Shown here: positions 23,434-32,218 of the stretch, in pieces
Layout: each line of letters starts with the position of its first letter
Position numbering within the stretch: the stretch's first letter is position 1
IMG/VR virus record: IMGVR_UViG_3300048625_000328
Coordinates: 1 to 38,024 of that record
DNA length: 38,024 bases
DNA from: a virus
Reading direction: 5' to 3' (one strand)
The notes under the pieces: generated by a model
What the model was told of the DNA's origin: nothing
The model's input: the letters and a program-made list of their open reading frames with translations, nothing else
Databases searched by the model: none
Program-made: the position numbers and the translations under genes

Positions 23434-24996
23434 TTAGATTGCTACTTCGTAGGTGCCAGAAACGTAGAAGTAGTCGTTCGTGGCTAGGGTTTTAGGGCTG
23501 TTGTAGTCCATGATTGCGTCGGACCCACCAGCACCTGACGAGTACAGGTTCATCACCACGGTGCCTGGTTCGGCGTCTGCCATCAGGTCGTAGTGTGCAC
23601 CTAGGGAGACGTCGTGAATGCCGCCGCTACGGAATACGTAGTCGTCAACTGGTGGGTACGGTAGGGTCAGTGTGTACTGGCCTGTTCCGAAGTTGGTCAC
23701 TGTTGTGCAGTTCACCCTGATTCGGAAGTGTATCATGTTACCGAACCTGGTATATGAGCCTGTGGTTGGTGTCCCTGTATAGGTTAGCCCTATACCGCCC
23801 CAAACTGGGCTGTAAGTGACACTCACGCCGACACCTGAGGTGTTGCGTTCCAGGTTTGAAATACGGGTGTCTTGCTGGGCTGACCTGTGGGCCAGTTTCG
23901 ATTCGAAAGTCAACGGCACTGGTTCACCGACGGTGGCTCCGATTCGGAGGCCGTCACTGTCAATGGAGATACCAACTTCAGTCACCACTGCTGTGGCTTC
24001 AATGTCGTCGACCACTACGGTCACTCGGTCACCTAAGCCCCAGTCGTAGCCGTACCTCATGTTGGTGTCGTCGCTTGGGGTTACAGATAGGCTGACCACG
24101 GTTTTGCCAGTGTCGACCAGGGTTTCCTGGGCGGTTTGGTTGAGTGAGTCCACGCTTGAGGTTCCGCGTTTGTCCACAAAAACTTCAATACGTCTGGCCC
24201 AGTCGGTTTCTGCCAGTACCGATTCAGTGGTGGTACCTTCAAAGAATACACGGTCCTGTGACTGACCTGCACCTGCTACGATGGCCCTGGTTGCTGAAGG
24301 TGCCACGTATGAGTAGTCGGTTTTGGTCAGTTTGCCGTTTGCCAAGTCCATACGGACGGTGGTTGAACGGTCCTGCGGTTGGTACACTTCGAACTGGAGA
24401 ACTGAACCGCTCTGGAGGACGGTGTAACCTAGACCGCCAGTTTGGGCTAACCCGAACAGCAGGTCTTGTAATTTCTCAAACCTGGCGTTACCTGAGACGA
24501 AACTGCCCCTGCCCAGGTTGTCACCTACGACTAGGTTGGCTTGTCTCACGGCTGGTGCCGCAGCACCGATGTTAGCGTTGACATAGCCCTTCAATACCGA
24601 TTCGGCGTTGCCTGCTCGGTAGTCGTACGGGCTGGTCTGTGCTGTGACCGTCGCTGTGGTTGGGGTTGGGTACGCTAAGCGTTCCACCAAAACTACGGAA
24701 TCGTCCACACCTTTGATAGTCCATTCGCCGTTCACGTCGTCCGCCGATTGTTCCAAAGTGGCGGAACGCGTTGGCCCTGAAATCTCCACACCTCGCGGGC
24801 TGGTGACGATAAGTCCGTAGCCTGGAGTGCGGAGCAGTTCAGCGGTGGGTGAACCGTTGGCGATTTTCAACTCCCACGACCCGACGTTGTTATAACGGGT
24901 GAGGAATTTCGAACCTACCAGTTCTGAGGGCATGACTTGGGCCACCCGCTCTAGGGTGTTGTCACGTACCTCAACTACTAGGTCTTCAACTCTCAT
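23434..24996 (-). CDS. ReqiPepy6 Gp37-like minor tail protein (Tal position)
   Basis: This 520-residue tail-tip protein begins with the ReqiPepy6 Gp37-like pattern (LVVEVRDNTLERVAQV, then LTRYNNVGSWELKI) found as the tail-associated hub protein of actinobacterial siphoviruses. A C-terminal beta-rich extension follows. It abuts the distal tail gene and should close the tail tube and carry the fibres. Confidence 0.82.
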   Translation of the reverse strand: MRVEDLVVEVRDNTLERVAQVMPSELVGSKFLTRYNNVGSWELKIANGSPTAELLRTPGYGLIVTSPRGVEISGPTRSATLEQSADDVNGEWTIKGVDDSVVLVERLAYPTPTTATVTAQTSPYDYRAGNAESVLKGYVNANIGAAAPAVRQANLVVGDNLGRGSFVSGNARFEKLQDLLFGLAQTGGLGYTVLQSGSVLQFEVYQPQDRSTTVRMDLANGKLTKTDYSYVAPSATRAIVAGAGQSQDRVFFEGTTTESVLAETDWARRIEVFVDKRGTSSVDSLNQTAQETLVDTGKTVVSLSVTPSDDTNMRYGYDWGLGDRVTVVVDDIEATAVVTEVGISIDSDGLRIGATVGEPVPLTFESKLAHRSAQQDTRISNLERNTSGVGVSVTYSPVWGGIGLTYTGTPTTGSYTRFGNMIHFRIRVNCTTVTNFGTGQYTLTLPYPPVDDYVFRSGGIHDVSLGAHYDLMADAEPGTVVMNLYSSGAGGSDAIMDYNSPKTLATNDYFYVSGTYEVAI

Positions 24997-25850
24997 TAGT
25001 GGACAACCTCGTATCGTAGGGCGTAGTTACAGACCACCTGGGTGGCGGTTGAGGTTTCAATTCCTGAAACTTCGATGGTGGATTCACCAGGTTCGAACGG
25101 GAACAGTTTCGGTGCTGGTGAGAGGATTGCGTAGCGGTTAGCCCCGCTACTGTCAATCACAGTACCTGCTTCAGTATCCACGGTGATGGTCTCACCTGCG
25201 AGCACTGGGGTTTCGAAACTGAACGACCTGACACCGTTGGAGATGTACAAACCTGTGATTGGACCTGTGATGGTCCAAACTGGGTAGACGTCTACGTCGG
25301 CGTTGCTGTTGACGTCCACAATTCCGAGGGAACTGGAGGACGCAACTGCTAGTCGGCTCAGTTGAGGTAGTAGGCCTCGGCCCGTGTTACCTGAACGGAG
25401 GAAGAAGGTCTGGACGGTTTGCGACTCCCAGTATGGCTGGGGTGCTTGGAACGACATGACCCACTTACACCAGATTAGGCCTTCACTGTCACCCCAGGTG
25501 CCTTCAGCCCCGCCCACGTAGTGTACGTTTAGGCTTAGGCTGGACCCATCGTCGTAGATTGCGTTGAGGCGGGTTGGGCCTTTGGTGTCTTGGGTTAGTC
25601 GGGCTAGGCGTCGAAGTTTGGCTTCTACGTCTGCACGGTCGATACCCAGGATTGTGATTGGTAGGTCTACGTCACGGACGCCACGTTTGGTGAAACGCCA
25701 CGTACCGCCTACACCTGCGGATTCGGAGATTCTCACTGAGGTTGGTGGGATTCCGAACCCTAGCATGCCTGGGTTTAGTACGTAGTCGTTTCCGTCTAGT
25801 GCGATGGTATCGCCGTTAGCCCCCGAGAGGGTATATGTGACGTCTACCAT
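24996..25850 (-). CDS. Distal tail protein (Dit-like)
   Basis: This 284-residue protein fits the siphovirus distal tail family in size and place between the tape measure and the hub. The segment RFTKRGVRDVDLPITILG and the later WCKWVMSFQAPQPYWES are typical of Dit N-terminal domains. It should form the hexameric ring joining tube to baseplate. It overlaps the tape-measure stop by 7 bp. Confidence 0.82.
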   Translation of the reverse strand: MVDVTYTLSGANGDTIALDGNDYVLNPGMLGFGIPPTSVRISESAGVGGTWRFTKRGVRDVDLPITILGIDRADVEAKLRRLARLTQDTKGPTRLNAIYDDGSSLSLNVHYVGGAEGTWGDSEGLIWCKWVMSFQAPQPYWESQTVQTFFLRSGNTGRGLLPQLSRLAVASSSSLGIVDVNSNADVDVYPVWTITGPITGLYISNGVRSFSFETPVLAGETITVDTEAGTVIDSSGANRYAILSPAPKLFPFEPGESTIEVSGIETSTATQVVCNYALRYEVVH

Positions 25851-27751
25851 GAACCTACCGCCTTAGCACGTCGCATAGCCTGGAATAGGGCCTGCTCTGA
25901 ATCGATTGAGTTGTTTGGTGCGGCGTAGTAGTGCAGGGACTTGCCTTTATCGCCATGACCGTCTAGACCCATCATACGTTCAAAGTCCTTTAGCGGGGTT
26001 ACAACTTCGGGACCTGCTTCACCGATTAGGGCTGTGGTTGGTCCTGTCACGTAACCACCAGCGGCTAGGGCTGGAATGTGTGGGAGGCTAAACCCGATGG
26101 TTTTACCACCGATGTCTGGCACCCAGTCTGGGACGGTGAAACTGAACGAGTTGATTTTGTCAATCATGCTGTTGACGAAACCAATGACGCTGTTCAGTGG
26201 TGTCTTGATGATACTGACTAGGCCGTTGAAGATTTTGCCTACAAAGTCGGAGATGTTCTGGAACGCTGTCTGGAATGCGGATTCAACTTTTTTGGCTGCT
26301 CCGCTGATGAAACCCCAGAAGATGTTCCAGGTGGTGACGGCTCCGTCCCATAGTCCCTTGAAGAACCCGCCGATTTTATCGAACGAGGTTTGGAAGAAGG
26401 TCTGGATGTCACCCCAGTGACTTAGGATTAGTCCTGGTAGGGTCCAGTTTAGGAACAAACCGACGATGATGTCGAACGCCACTTGGAAGATGGCTGAGAT
26501 TGCGTCCCATGCTACTTGGAATCCGACTTGGATTCCGTCCCATACGGCGGCGAACACAGCGACCACTCCATCCCACAGACCTCCAAAGAAGTCGGCGGTT
26601 GCGGACCAGGTGTCTTGGAAGAACGCGGTAACCACTTTGATGGCGTTGGTGATGAACTCGGTCATTACCTTCCACGCGTCTTGGAAGAACGTGGTCTTGG
26701 TCGCTACCCAAACGATGGCTGCCACCACCGCTGCAATACCAATGACAATCCAGGTGATTGGGTTGGCTAGCATGGCCACTGCGTTGGCCCACCACGCCGA
26801 TGTGGAGACGGCCACTGCGATTGATTGTGCGTTCATCGCCAGGGTGAGCACCGCTAGAGTACCTGCAAATACTCCAATTGGGACGATGTTGTCTGCGATG
26901 AACGAGATGAACGGGTTCATGGCTGACACGATGCCGTTAATGGCTGGCAGTAGGAACGAACCAACGGTGATACCCAGGTTAGCCATGTTGGCGTCTAGGA
27001 TTCGTTGCTGGTTGGCTAATCCAGCACTGGTACGGGCGAAGTCACCCTGTTGAGTGTTGGATTGTTCAAAAATGGATGCGTTGGCGGCTAGGATTTTCTG
27101 CTGCTGGGTTAGCGGGCCTGTACCGTCATAGATACCCATCTCCATGGCTTTGGCTTTTAGGGTTGCGTCGTCAAGTAGGATACCGTACTTACGTAGCGGT
27201 TCAGCCTCTCCACGCAGACCTGAGCCAAGTGCGAGTAGGGCGTCGTCAACTGAGGTGTTGTTGAACGAAGCCAGGTCGGTCGCTAGACCTACTAGGTCTT
27301 TGGAGAAGTTAGCGTTGTCTTGACCTGCTAGACCTGCTGCTTTACCGTAGATACCGAAGCCTTTGGCTGCTTCAAGTACCTGGGTTTTTGACTGGCCCAT
27401 TGAGGTGGCACCGCTGGCGGCGAATTTCTGAATGTCACTGGCTGCAGTACCGAAAACCTGGCTTACGGCTCCGCCCTGCTCGTTGAAGTCACTGGCACCA
27501 GTCACTGCGTCTTTGAAGAACCCAGCAATACCTACGGCTGCGAATGACGCTGCGAAACCTGCGGCTAGTGGGCCGACGAAACTTTTCAGTTTGGACCCGA
27601 ATGAACCCGAGAGGCCTGTGGCCATTTTATCGCCAGCGTCCACACCACCAGCCGAGGCGGAGTCACCTAGACCAGTGCGGAGGTAGTTGTCGATGTCCTT
27701 AGTTCCAGGGACGATGTTAACAAAGGCGGTTGCTAATGCTCTAGCGGCCAT
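25844..27751 (-). CDS. Tape measure protein
   Basis: This 635-residue protein has an N-terminal domain, hydrophobic helices near residues 275-355 and repeated Trp/Phe-rich helices (GLWDGVVAVFAAVWDGIQ and similar). Position after the chaperones and composition identify the tape measure. By the usual 0.15 nm per residue the tail would be near 95 nm. It overlaps the chaperone frame by 11 bp and has an AAGGAGAAG ribosome-binding site. Confidence 0.92.
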   Translation of the reverse strand: MAARALATAFVNIVPGTKDIDNYLRTGLGDSASAGGVDAGDKMATGLSGSFGSKLKSFVGPLAAGFAASFAAVGIAGFFKDAVTGASDFNEQGGAVSQVFGTAASDIQKFAASGATSMGQSKTQVLEAAKGFGIYGKAAGLAGQDNANFSKDLVGLATDLASFNNTSVDDALLALGSGLRGEAEPLRKYGILLDDATLKAKAMEMGIYDGTGPLTQQQKILAANASIFEQSNTQQGDFARTSAGLANQQRILDANMANLGITVGSFLLPAINGIVSAMNPFISFIADNIVPIGVFAGTLAVLTLAMNAQSIAVAVSTSAWWANAVAMLANPITWIVIGIAAVVAAIVWVATKTTFFQDAWKVMTEFITNAIKVVTAFFQDTWSATADFFGGLWDGVVAVFAAVWDGIQVGFQVAWDAISAIFQVAFDIIVGLFLNWTLPGLILSHWGDIQTFFQTSFDKIGGFFKGLWDGAVTTWNIFWGFISGAAKKVESAFQTAFQNISDFVGKIFNGLVSIIKTPLNSVIGFVNSMIDKINSFSFTVPDWVPDIGGKTIGFSLPHIPALAAGGYVTGPTTALIGEAGPEVVTPLKDFERMMGLDGHGDKGKSLHYYAAPNNSIDSEQALFQAMRRAKAVGSW

Positions 27752-28375
27752 CAGGCTTCTCCTTTGGGTTCATGAGTTCGAGTCGTCGTTTGACTTCGGC
27801 TGGGTTTTGGTTGGCTCGTCCGATGTGACCTTCACCGTCTGTAGGCCATGGCCTGGGGAACGGTTTCGGTTTCTTCTTGGAGTTGACCATTGCGAGTAGG
27901 TCGTAGACGTCGGCTAGGACAGCCCATTCACGACTCACTGGTTGCTTCCAGTCGTAGAGGACTGACGCTAACCAACTGGTTGGGTCTTTTACTAAGATAC
28001 TGACGAGTTGAACCGTTTCCAAATAGGTCACGGTGTCACCAATGTCGAGGTAACTTAGGTTGAATCGACTCCTAAAGTCGTACGCTAGTTCAGCGGGGTG
28101 CTGGTCGCGTATCTCTAGGAGCCTGAGGATTCCCCCACTGCCACTCCCTGGGTCCAGTTGTTCAGCCACTCCTGGAACTGCTCCAGGGACATGGCGTCAA
28201 CTGCGTTGATGGCTGGGGTGTCTTCACCTAGGAAGTTTTCCAAGATGTAGAACGTCTGCTCCATCTCGTTCAGGCTTAGTTTACGTGAACGGCGGATTAG
28301 GCCGACGGGTACGTCTTTGAATAGTGGGATTTCGTACGTGGTGCCGTCGTGTTCGAACTTGTACTTGTTGGACAT
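27741..28375 (-). CDS. Tail assembly chaperone, -1 frameshift product (GT)
   Basis: The upstream 86-residue frame and a second frame ending at 27741 overlap at 28115-28169. Before the first stop the RNA reads G-GGG-GAA in zero frame (five G at 28136-28132). A -1 slip after codon 81 would join the two frames into one protein of 211 residues. This matches the lambda G/GT chaperone layout found in siphoviruses. The downstream part has RSRFNLSYLDIGDTVTYLE and a basic C-terminus (NSKKKPKPFPRPWP) and has no convincing start of its own. Confidence 0.8.
28115..28375 (-). CDS. Tail assembly chaperone (G)
   Basis: This 86-residue protein is the unshifted product. It is acidic and helical (EMEQTFYILENFLGEDT, then EQFQEWLNNW) and ends AVGESSGS. 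It binds the tape measure during tail assembly in related phages. It lies between the major tail protein and the tape measure, the conserved site. Confidence 0.85.
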   Translation of the reverse strand: MSNKYKFEHDGTTYEIPLFKDVPVGLIRRSRKLSLNEMEQTFYILENFLGEDTPAINAVDAMSLEQFQEWLNNWTQGVAVGESSGS

Positions 28376-28413
28376 GGTTTCCTTTGCGGTCGTGAGCGGT
28401 TGGGGGTGGGGGA

Positions 28414-28448
28414 CCCGAGGACTGGTGACCGCTCAACCAGCCCTCGGG
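28414..28448 (-). terminator. 13-bp hairpin after the major tail protein gene
   Basis: cccgaggactggt (28414-28426) pairs with accagccctcggg (28436-28448) through 13 positions, one being G-U, with a 9-base loop. It lies 12 bp past the major tail protein stop. No U tract follows, so it may act as a partial terminator or as a 3'-end stabiliser that keeps the major tail mRNA more abundant than the downstream tail genes. Confidence 0.65.
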
Positions 28449-28460
28449 CGTTTGTGTTTG

Positions 28461-28988
28461 TTACGCCTCGAACTGCGAGTAGTGTACTTCTGCTGCTCGT
28501 CCGTTGGTAACATATGCGGTGACGGTTACGCCGTAAACTACAGCCTCGCCGTTCTGGTACTTCTGGGCTTCAACCGACAGGATTTCACCTGCTGGTACGT
28601 AGTGGCGGATTGACTTAGCACCGTCTACTACGTCAATGACGAACGACTTCTTACCGCCAGTGTTGGAGGCGTTTACGTTCACCTTACCAGTGGTCATGGT
28701 GGAACCGAAGTACGCTTCGATAACTGCGGTGCTGCTCTCCATTAGGGAGAACTTGTAGGTCACGGTGGACTCGGTTACAACCTCGCGGATTAGGTCGGAG
28801 TTCTGCCATGCACGAATCTGGTTGGTGGACTTGTCGGTGGTGAACTCAACACCGTCGGTGGTCACGTAGCCAAGTTCAGCGAAACCTGTCAGGGTCGAGG
28901 TGGTGGTAGTTGGTGCAGTCGAGGTGGTAGGACCGACGTATACCTTGCCAGTGATGCCTACTACCACGTTGTCGGCGGTTAGTGCCAT
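28461..28988 (-). CDS. Major tail protein
   Basis: This 175-residue protein begins MALTADNVVVGITGKVYVGP and is Thr/Val-rich, as for siphovirus tail tube subunits. The start at 28988 is set by an AAAGGA site; the open frame extends 10 codons further. That site lies inside a 12-bp palindrome (cctttcgaaagg) that could sequester it. The gene lies between the tail terminator and the chaperones, and a strong hairpin follows it. Confidence 0.85.
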   Translation of the reverse strand: MALTADNVVVGITGKVYVGPTTSTAPTTTTSTLTGFAELGYVTTDGVEFTTDKSTNQIRAWQNSDLIREVVTESTVTYKFSLMESSTAVIEAYFGSTMTTGKVNVNASNTGGKKSFVIDVVDGAKSIRHYVPAGEILSVEAQKYQNGEAVVYGVTVTAYVTNGRAAEVHYSQFEA

Positions 28989-29053
28989 TGTGGTTCCTTT
29001 CGAAAGGGTGGTGGGCAATCGCCCTTGGGTTTTCCTGCGGCGGCGGCAGAAAT

Positions 29054-29434
29054 TTAGATGTCGGTTGCTTTCACAACCAGTTCAGCGGCCATCTGCCGCT
29101 TGTGTTGGGTTCCCATTTCTGGGAGTCGGGTGGGACCTACTATGATGTCAACGTGTTTGACTTCTTCACCTAGTACTGTGCGGAGAGCGGCTTCCGCCTG
29201 GAGTGCTAGGGTGTTCGCTGATTCGTAGGTATTGGAGAAGGTTTCGATTACAACTGAGCAGGTTTTGGTCACTTGGTCTTCACGGTCTCGGCTGTAGGAC
29301 GCTGTGACCACCACTTCTTGGGTTGGTGCTGTAAGTTGTGGTGGGGTTTTTATGGTTCCGACGCGTACCCCTGGCAGGTTGTCTGCTAGGTGGTTCACTA
29401 GGACCAGTTCGATGTCTGGGTAGATGATGGCCAT
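29054..29434 (-). CDS. Tail terminator / tail completion protein
   Basis: This 126-residue protein (IYPDIELVLVNHLADNLPGVRVG, then VVIETFSNTYESANTLA) matches the small alpha/beta tail-terminator family in length and motif. It would cap the tail tube and join the head. ATG 29434 overlaps the previous stop as TAATG; a GTG two codons upstream is possible. Confidence 0.75.
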   Translation of the reverse strand: MAIIYPDIELVLVNHLADNLPGVRVGTIKTPPQLTAPTQEVVVTASYSRDREDQVTKTCSVVIETFSNTYESANTLALQAEAALRTVLGEEVKHVDIIVGPTRLPEMGTQHKRQMAAELVVKATDI

Positions 29435-29787
29435 TACCACTTACCCCCTCGGGACGTGACTGAGTAGAGGGCGTTCCGTAGGTGGTCTACGCCTTTGGTT
29501 TTTAGGGTGTGGAAGAACACCCTCATGAATGTCTCCATCGGTGCGTTGGTTGACACTTCCACGCGAGGTCTACGTCCCCCGCTGCCGTTCCAAGAAACTG
29601 TGAAACCTGCTGAGGCGTAGCCATCAATGGTACCGCCTGGGCCGTTTTCTGCGTCCCCTGCGGTGGCTTGTGCGTGGGCGGCCACTGCTTGGCCTGTTGA
29701 CACCATTAGGTCGCGGATTTCTTTGTTTTCTGCCAGGAATTCGCGAATGCCTTGTTCGTCAACTTCAACGCGTACGTTGCTAGCCAT
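29434..29787 (-). CDS. HK97 gp10-like head-tail protein
   Basis: This 117-residue protein has the HK97 gp10 pattern: an N-terminal helix, then KTGQAVAAHAQAT-like helix sequence (here STGQAVAAHAQATAG) and a beta-rich region, with VFFHTLKTKGVDHLRNAL at the C-terminus. It lies between head closure and tail terminator and belongs to the neck. Function beyond the neck role is not clear. Confidence 0.75.
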   Translation of the reverse strand: MASNVRVEVDEQGIREFLAENKEIRDLMVSTGQAVAAHAQATAGDAENGPGGTIDGYASAGFTVSWNGSGGRRPRVEVSTNAPMETFMRVFFHTLKTKGVDHLRNALYSVTSRGGKW

Positions 29788-30100
29788 CTCTCCGCCTTAC
29801 GTAGACTACAACTCCAACCGCTGTGCCTTGTACGCTCTGCCAGTGTTGGCCGATTCCGTCTTTTACCCAGTGTTCACCGTTGATTAGGTAGGCGTCGCCG
29901 TCTTGAACGTCGGTGCCTGCTGGCATGTAGAGGGTGAGGTGGGCGTCGATTGGGTCGCGGTTGACGTCGTTAGGTTCGCTTGTCGCTCCGTAGCCAACTA
30001 ACACGTTGTCGATGTTTGAGGTGGTTTCGGTTGAGGTTGGGTTCCCGTAGGCGTCGGTGGTGCTGTAACCTTGTCTGATTACTTGAATGGTTTGGCCCAC
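29780..30100 (-). CDS. Head closure protein
   Basis: This 106-residue beta-rich protein (IQVIRQGYSTTDAYGNPT, then GDAYLINGEHWVKDG) has the size and position of siphovirus head-closure (stopper) proteins, between the connector and the gp10-like protein. It overlaps the next gene by 8 bp. Confidence 0.75.
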   Translation of the reverse strand: MGQTIQVIRQGYSTTDAYGNPTSTETTSNIDNVLVGYGATSEPNDVNRDPIDAHLTLYMPAGTDVQDGDAYLINGEHWVKDGIGQHWQSVQGTAVGVVVYVRRRDG

Positions 30101-30103
30101 GTT

Positions 30104-30670
30104 TTACCCCAGTATCTCGATTGAACCTACTACGCGGTTTTTGTACTTGCTCAGTATGTTCTGGTCGGTTGGGGATAGGACGAGTTGGCCACCCACCGCC
30201 CAGGCTGCGTAGGACACACTGAACGGACCAGTGGTCTGTTGGGTGATTCCGTTAGCGGCGTCTGGTGCGATGGAGAAGGTGCGAACTACTAGCCCAGCCA
30301 CCACTGACACAACGTCGTCTGGGGTTGAGGCGTAGCCGTGGTCGTAATTGACGATGGCGTAGTCGTAGTTCGCTAAAAGGTCTGATGGTACTGCTACGGT
30401 GTGGTGCCCGTTCCAACTGAATGGCACGTCGTCGCCGTCAATATTGGTGACGGTGTTCACCGCGGTCACTGGGTGTTGTGACAGTTTCACGGAGCCTTTA
30501 CGAACTTGTAGCATGTTGGTACTGGTACCTGCTGTGAAGTTCTGCCCCGTGTAGTTCACAACCAGGGCAGAGGCGTCTTCAATTAACGCCTCCACCTTGG
30601 CTGCTTCTGCAAACGTGAGGGACCGACCTAGACGTACTTCAACGTCGGAAACGGTTATCAGGTTGGCCAT
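30104..30670 (-). CDS. Head-tail connector (adaptor)
   Basis: This 188-residue protein starts with a helical domain (TVSDVEVRLGRSLTFAEAAKVEALIEDAS-type; residues about 6-36) and has VNYDHGYASTPDDVVSVVAGL, the signature of gp6/gp15-like head-tail adaptors. It follows the capsid gene by 26 bp. It would form the ring below the portal. Confidence 0.85.
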   Translation of the reverse strand: MANLITVSDVEVRLGRSLTFAEAAKVEALIEDASALVVNYTGQNFTAGTSTNMLQVRKGSVKLSQHPVTAVNTVTNIDGDDVPFSWNGHHTVAVPSDLLANYDYAIVNYDHGYASTPDDVVSVVAGLVVRTFSIAPDAANGITQQTTGPFSVSYAAWAVGGQLVLSPTDQNILSKYKNRVVGSIEILG

Positions 30671-30696
30671 TGGTCGGTCCTCTCTATGTTTGTGGG

Positions 30697-31596
30697 TTAG
30701 GCTACAGCGTTGGTCAACTTGACGAACGACGAGGTGTCGTTTACAAGCCAGCCGTACTCAGCCTCTGCTAGAACTGCTACGAGGTTGTTCTCCCATAGCG
30801 ATACCAACTGACCGTTGATGGTCACGGTGGCCTCGGTGCTTACGTTGTACGAGATACCGCCAACAACACCCCAGGCTGCCTGGGTCCAGTCACCTGCGTA
30901 ACCAACAACGGTGCCGTTGCTGATTTCGTTTACTAGGTAGGAGTTACGGCCGATTAGACGTCCTGGGCGAACTGCTGCCGAGGTGCCGTCTAGTGGGGTG
31001 TCGATGTAGATTGGGCGTCCAGTGCTGTCCACTGCTCCGAGGAGTAGAGGCTCAACAACCTCGTCAAGGGCGAATCCGTTGAGACGCTTGCCGTCTGCGG
31101 TTAGCAGACCTAGCGAGTTAACGATGTCCTTGTGTAGGCCACCAGTTGCCTGGGTTGCGGTACCTAGTTCGATGGACTTGCTGGTCTGGTCGATGTAGGT
31201 GCTGAACGGGGACGAGGTGCCGTGTAGGGCTGCCGAGTCGAAGGCACGGCCGAAGGCCTCACCAATCTGCTCGCGGATTAGGTTCATGTAGTTGCCTGGG
31301 TTCGAACGTACAACCTCAGCCGATACAACCGCGATGGCTGCAATCTTCTTCGGGTCCATGTTCTTGAGGCTTAGCGAACCAGACGATGCTGGCTTCTGAG
31401 CACCTTCAGCAACCCAACCAGCCGACATACGGCCAGTAACCACTGGGATTGACTTGCCGTTAGCACCTAGTGGTACTTCACGTACAAGTTGCTGTACTAC
31501 AGACGAACGTGCGGCACGTTCGAAAATTGGCCCTGCCTGCTCACGGGTTAGGAACCCTGAGAAGTCAGAGAGTTTGGTCGAGGCGGTAATTGCCAT
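30697..31596 (-). CDS. Major capsid protein, HK97 fold
   Basis: This 299-residue protein has ANGKSIPVVTGRMSAGWVAEG, DPKKIAAIAVVSAEVV and FDSAALHG, typical of HK97-fold actinophage capsids. It lies directly after the scaffold gene, with an AGAAAGGA ribosome-binding site. No separate protease was found, so maturation proteolysis is either absent or carried out elsewhere. Confidence 0.92.
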   Translation of the reverse strand: MAITASTKLSDFSGFLTREQAGPIFERAARSSVVQQLVREVPLGANGKSIPVVTGRMSAGWVAEGAQKPASSGSLSLKNMDPKKIAAIAVVSAEVVRSNPGNYMNLIREQIGEAFGRAFDSAALHGTSSPFSTYIDQTSKSIELGTATQATGGLHKDIVNSLGLLTADGKRLNGFALDEVVEPLLLGAVDSTGRPIYIDTPLDGTSAAVRPGRLIGRNSYLVNEISNGTVVGYAGDWTQAAWGVVGGISYNVSTEATVTINGQLVSLWENNLVAVLAEAEYGWLVNDTSSFVKLTNAVA

Positions 31597-31622
31597 GATT
31601 GGTTAGTCCTTTCTAGACTAGG

Positions 31623-32150
31623 TTAGTTGATACCCAACTTGCTCTTTAGGTCTGCGAGTAGCGGGTCACCGTTTAGTGGTGTACTACTACCTCGCTGGCC
31701 CTGGCCGAGGTCTGGGTATGTTGGTTCTGGTGACTTGCTGTTGGCTTCCACCCATTTGCTGATGGCCTGCTCGTCAACTTCTCCGTCTTCGGTGATGAAG
31801 GCTGACTTGTCGAAAGTGAGTACTGCGTTACCGTCTAGTACACGTCCGTTTAGGGCCGATTCAAGTTTTGCGTCGACGAGGCGTTTGGAGTATTCCGCCA
31901 TTGTTTCTTGCCTTGCTTCACGCTTGGCTTCTGCGATGGCTTTTTCCTGGTCGGTTAGCATTGACTGCTTGATTTGGTCCAGTTCGGATGCAGCCTTGGC
32001 GTTGGCCTTGGCTCGTTCCTCGTGCTTCCGTGCGAGTGTCTTCCACTTCTCCAGTTCCGCCGTGGTGTCTACCGCCGTGTCGGTGGTGTCAGCCTCTGGC
32101 TGGGTGGTGTCGGTGGTCTCTGTGTTTTCAGTTTCCGTAGTGTCGGTCAT
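31623..32150 (-). CDS. Scaffolding protein
   Basis: This 175-residue protein has a Thr/Asp/Glu-rich disordered N-terminus, a long charged coiled-coil helix at about 35-95 (EKWKTLARKHEERAKANAKA) and a C-terminal LLADLKSKLG helix. This is the classic phage scaffold layout, immediately upstream of the capsid gene. Confidence 0.88.
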   Translation of the reverse strand: MTDTTETENTETTDTTQPEADTTDTAVDTTAELEKWKTLARKHEERAKANAKAASELDQIKQSMLTDQEKAIAEAKREARQETMAEYSKRLVDAKLESALNGRVLDGNAVLTFDKSAFITEDGEVDEQAISKWVEANSKSPEPTYPDLGQGQRGSSTPLNGDPLLADLKSKLGIN

Positions 32151-32198
32151 GTGGTGGTTGCCTTCCGTGTCGGATGGTTTGGTTTTCCCTTGTCGGGA

Positions 32199-32215
32199 TT
32201 CGGCGGGTTGCCGAA
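32199..32215 (-). terminator. Short hairpin after the MuF gene
   Basis: ttcggc (32199-32204) pairs with gccgaa (32210-32215) around a 5-base loop. It lies 3 bp beyond the MuF stop, in the 68-bp gap before the scaffold gene. No U tract follows. It may set scaffold/capsid mRNA ends. Confidence 0.45.
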
Positions 32216-32218
32216 GTC

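Noticed and set aside
31286-31300. gggttcgaac resembling a tRNA T-loop
   Set aside because: It lies within the capsid coding frame, with no acceptor or anticodon stems around it.
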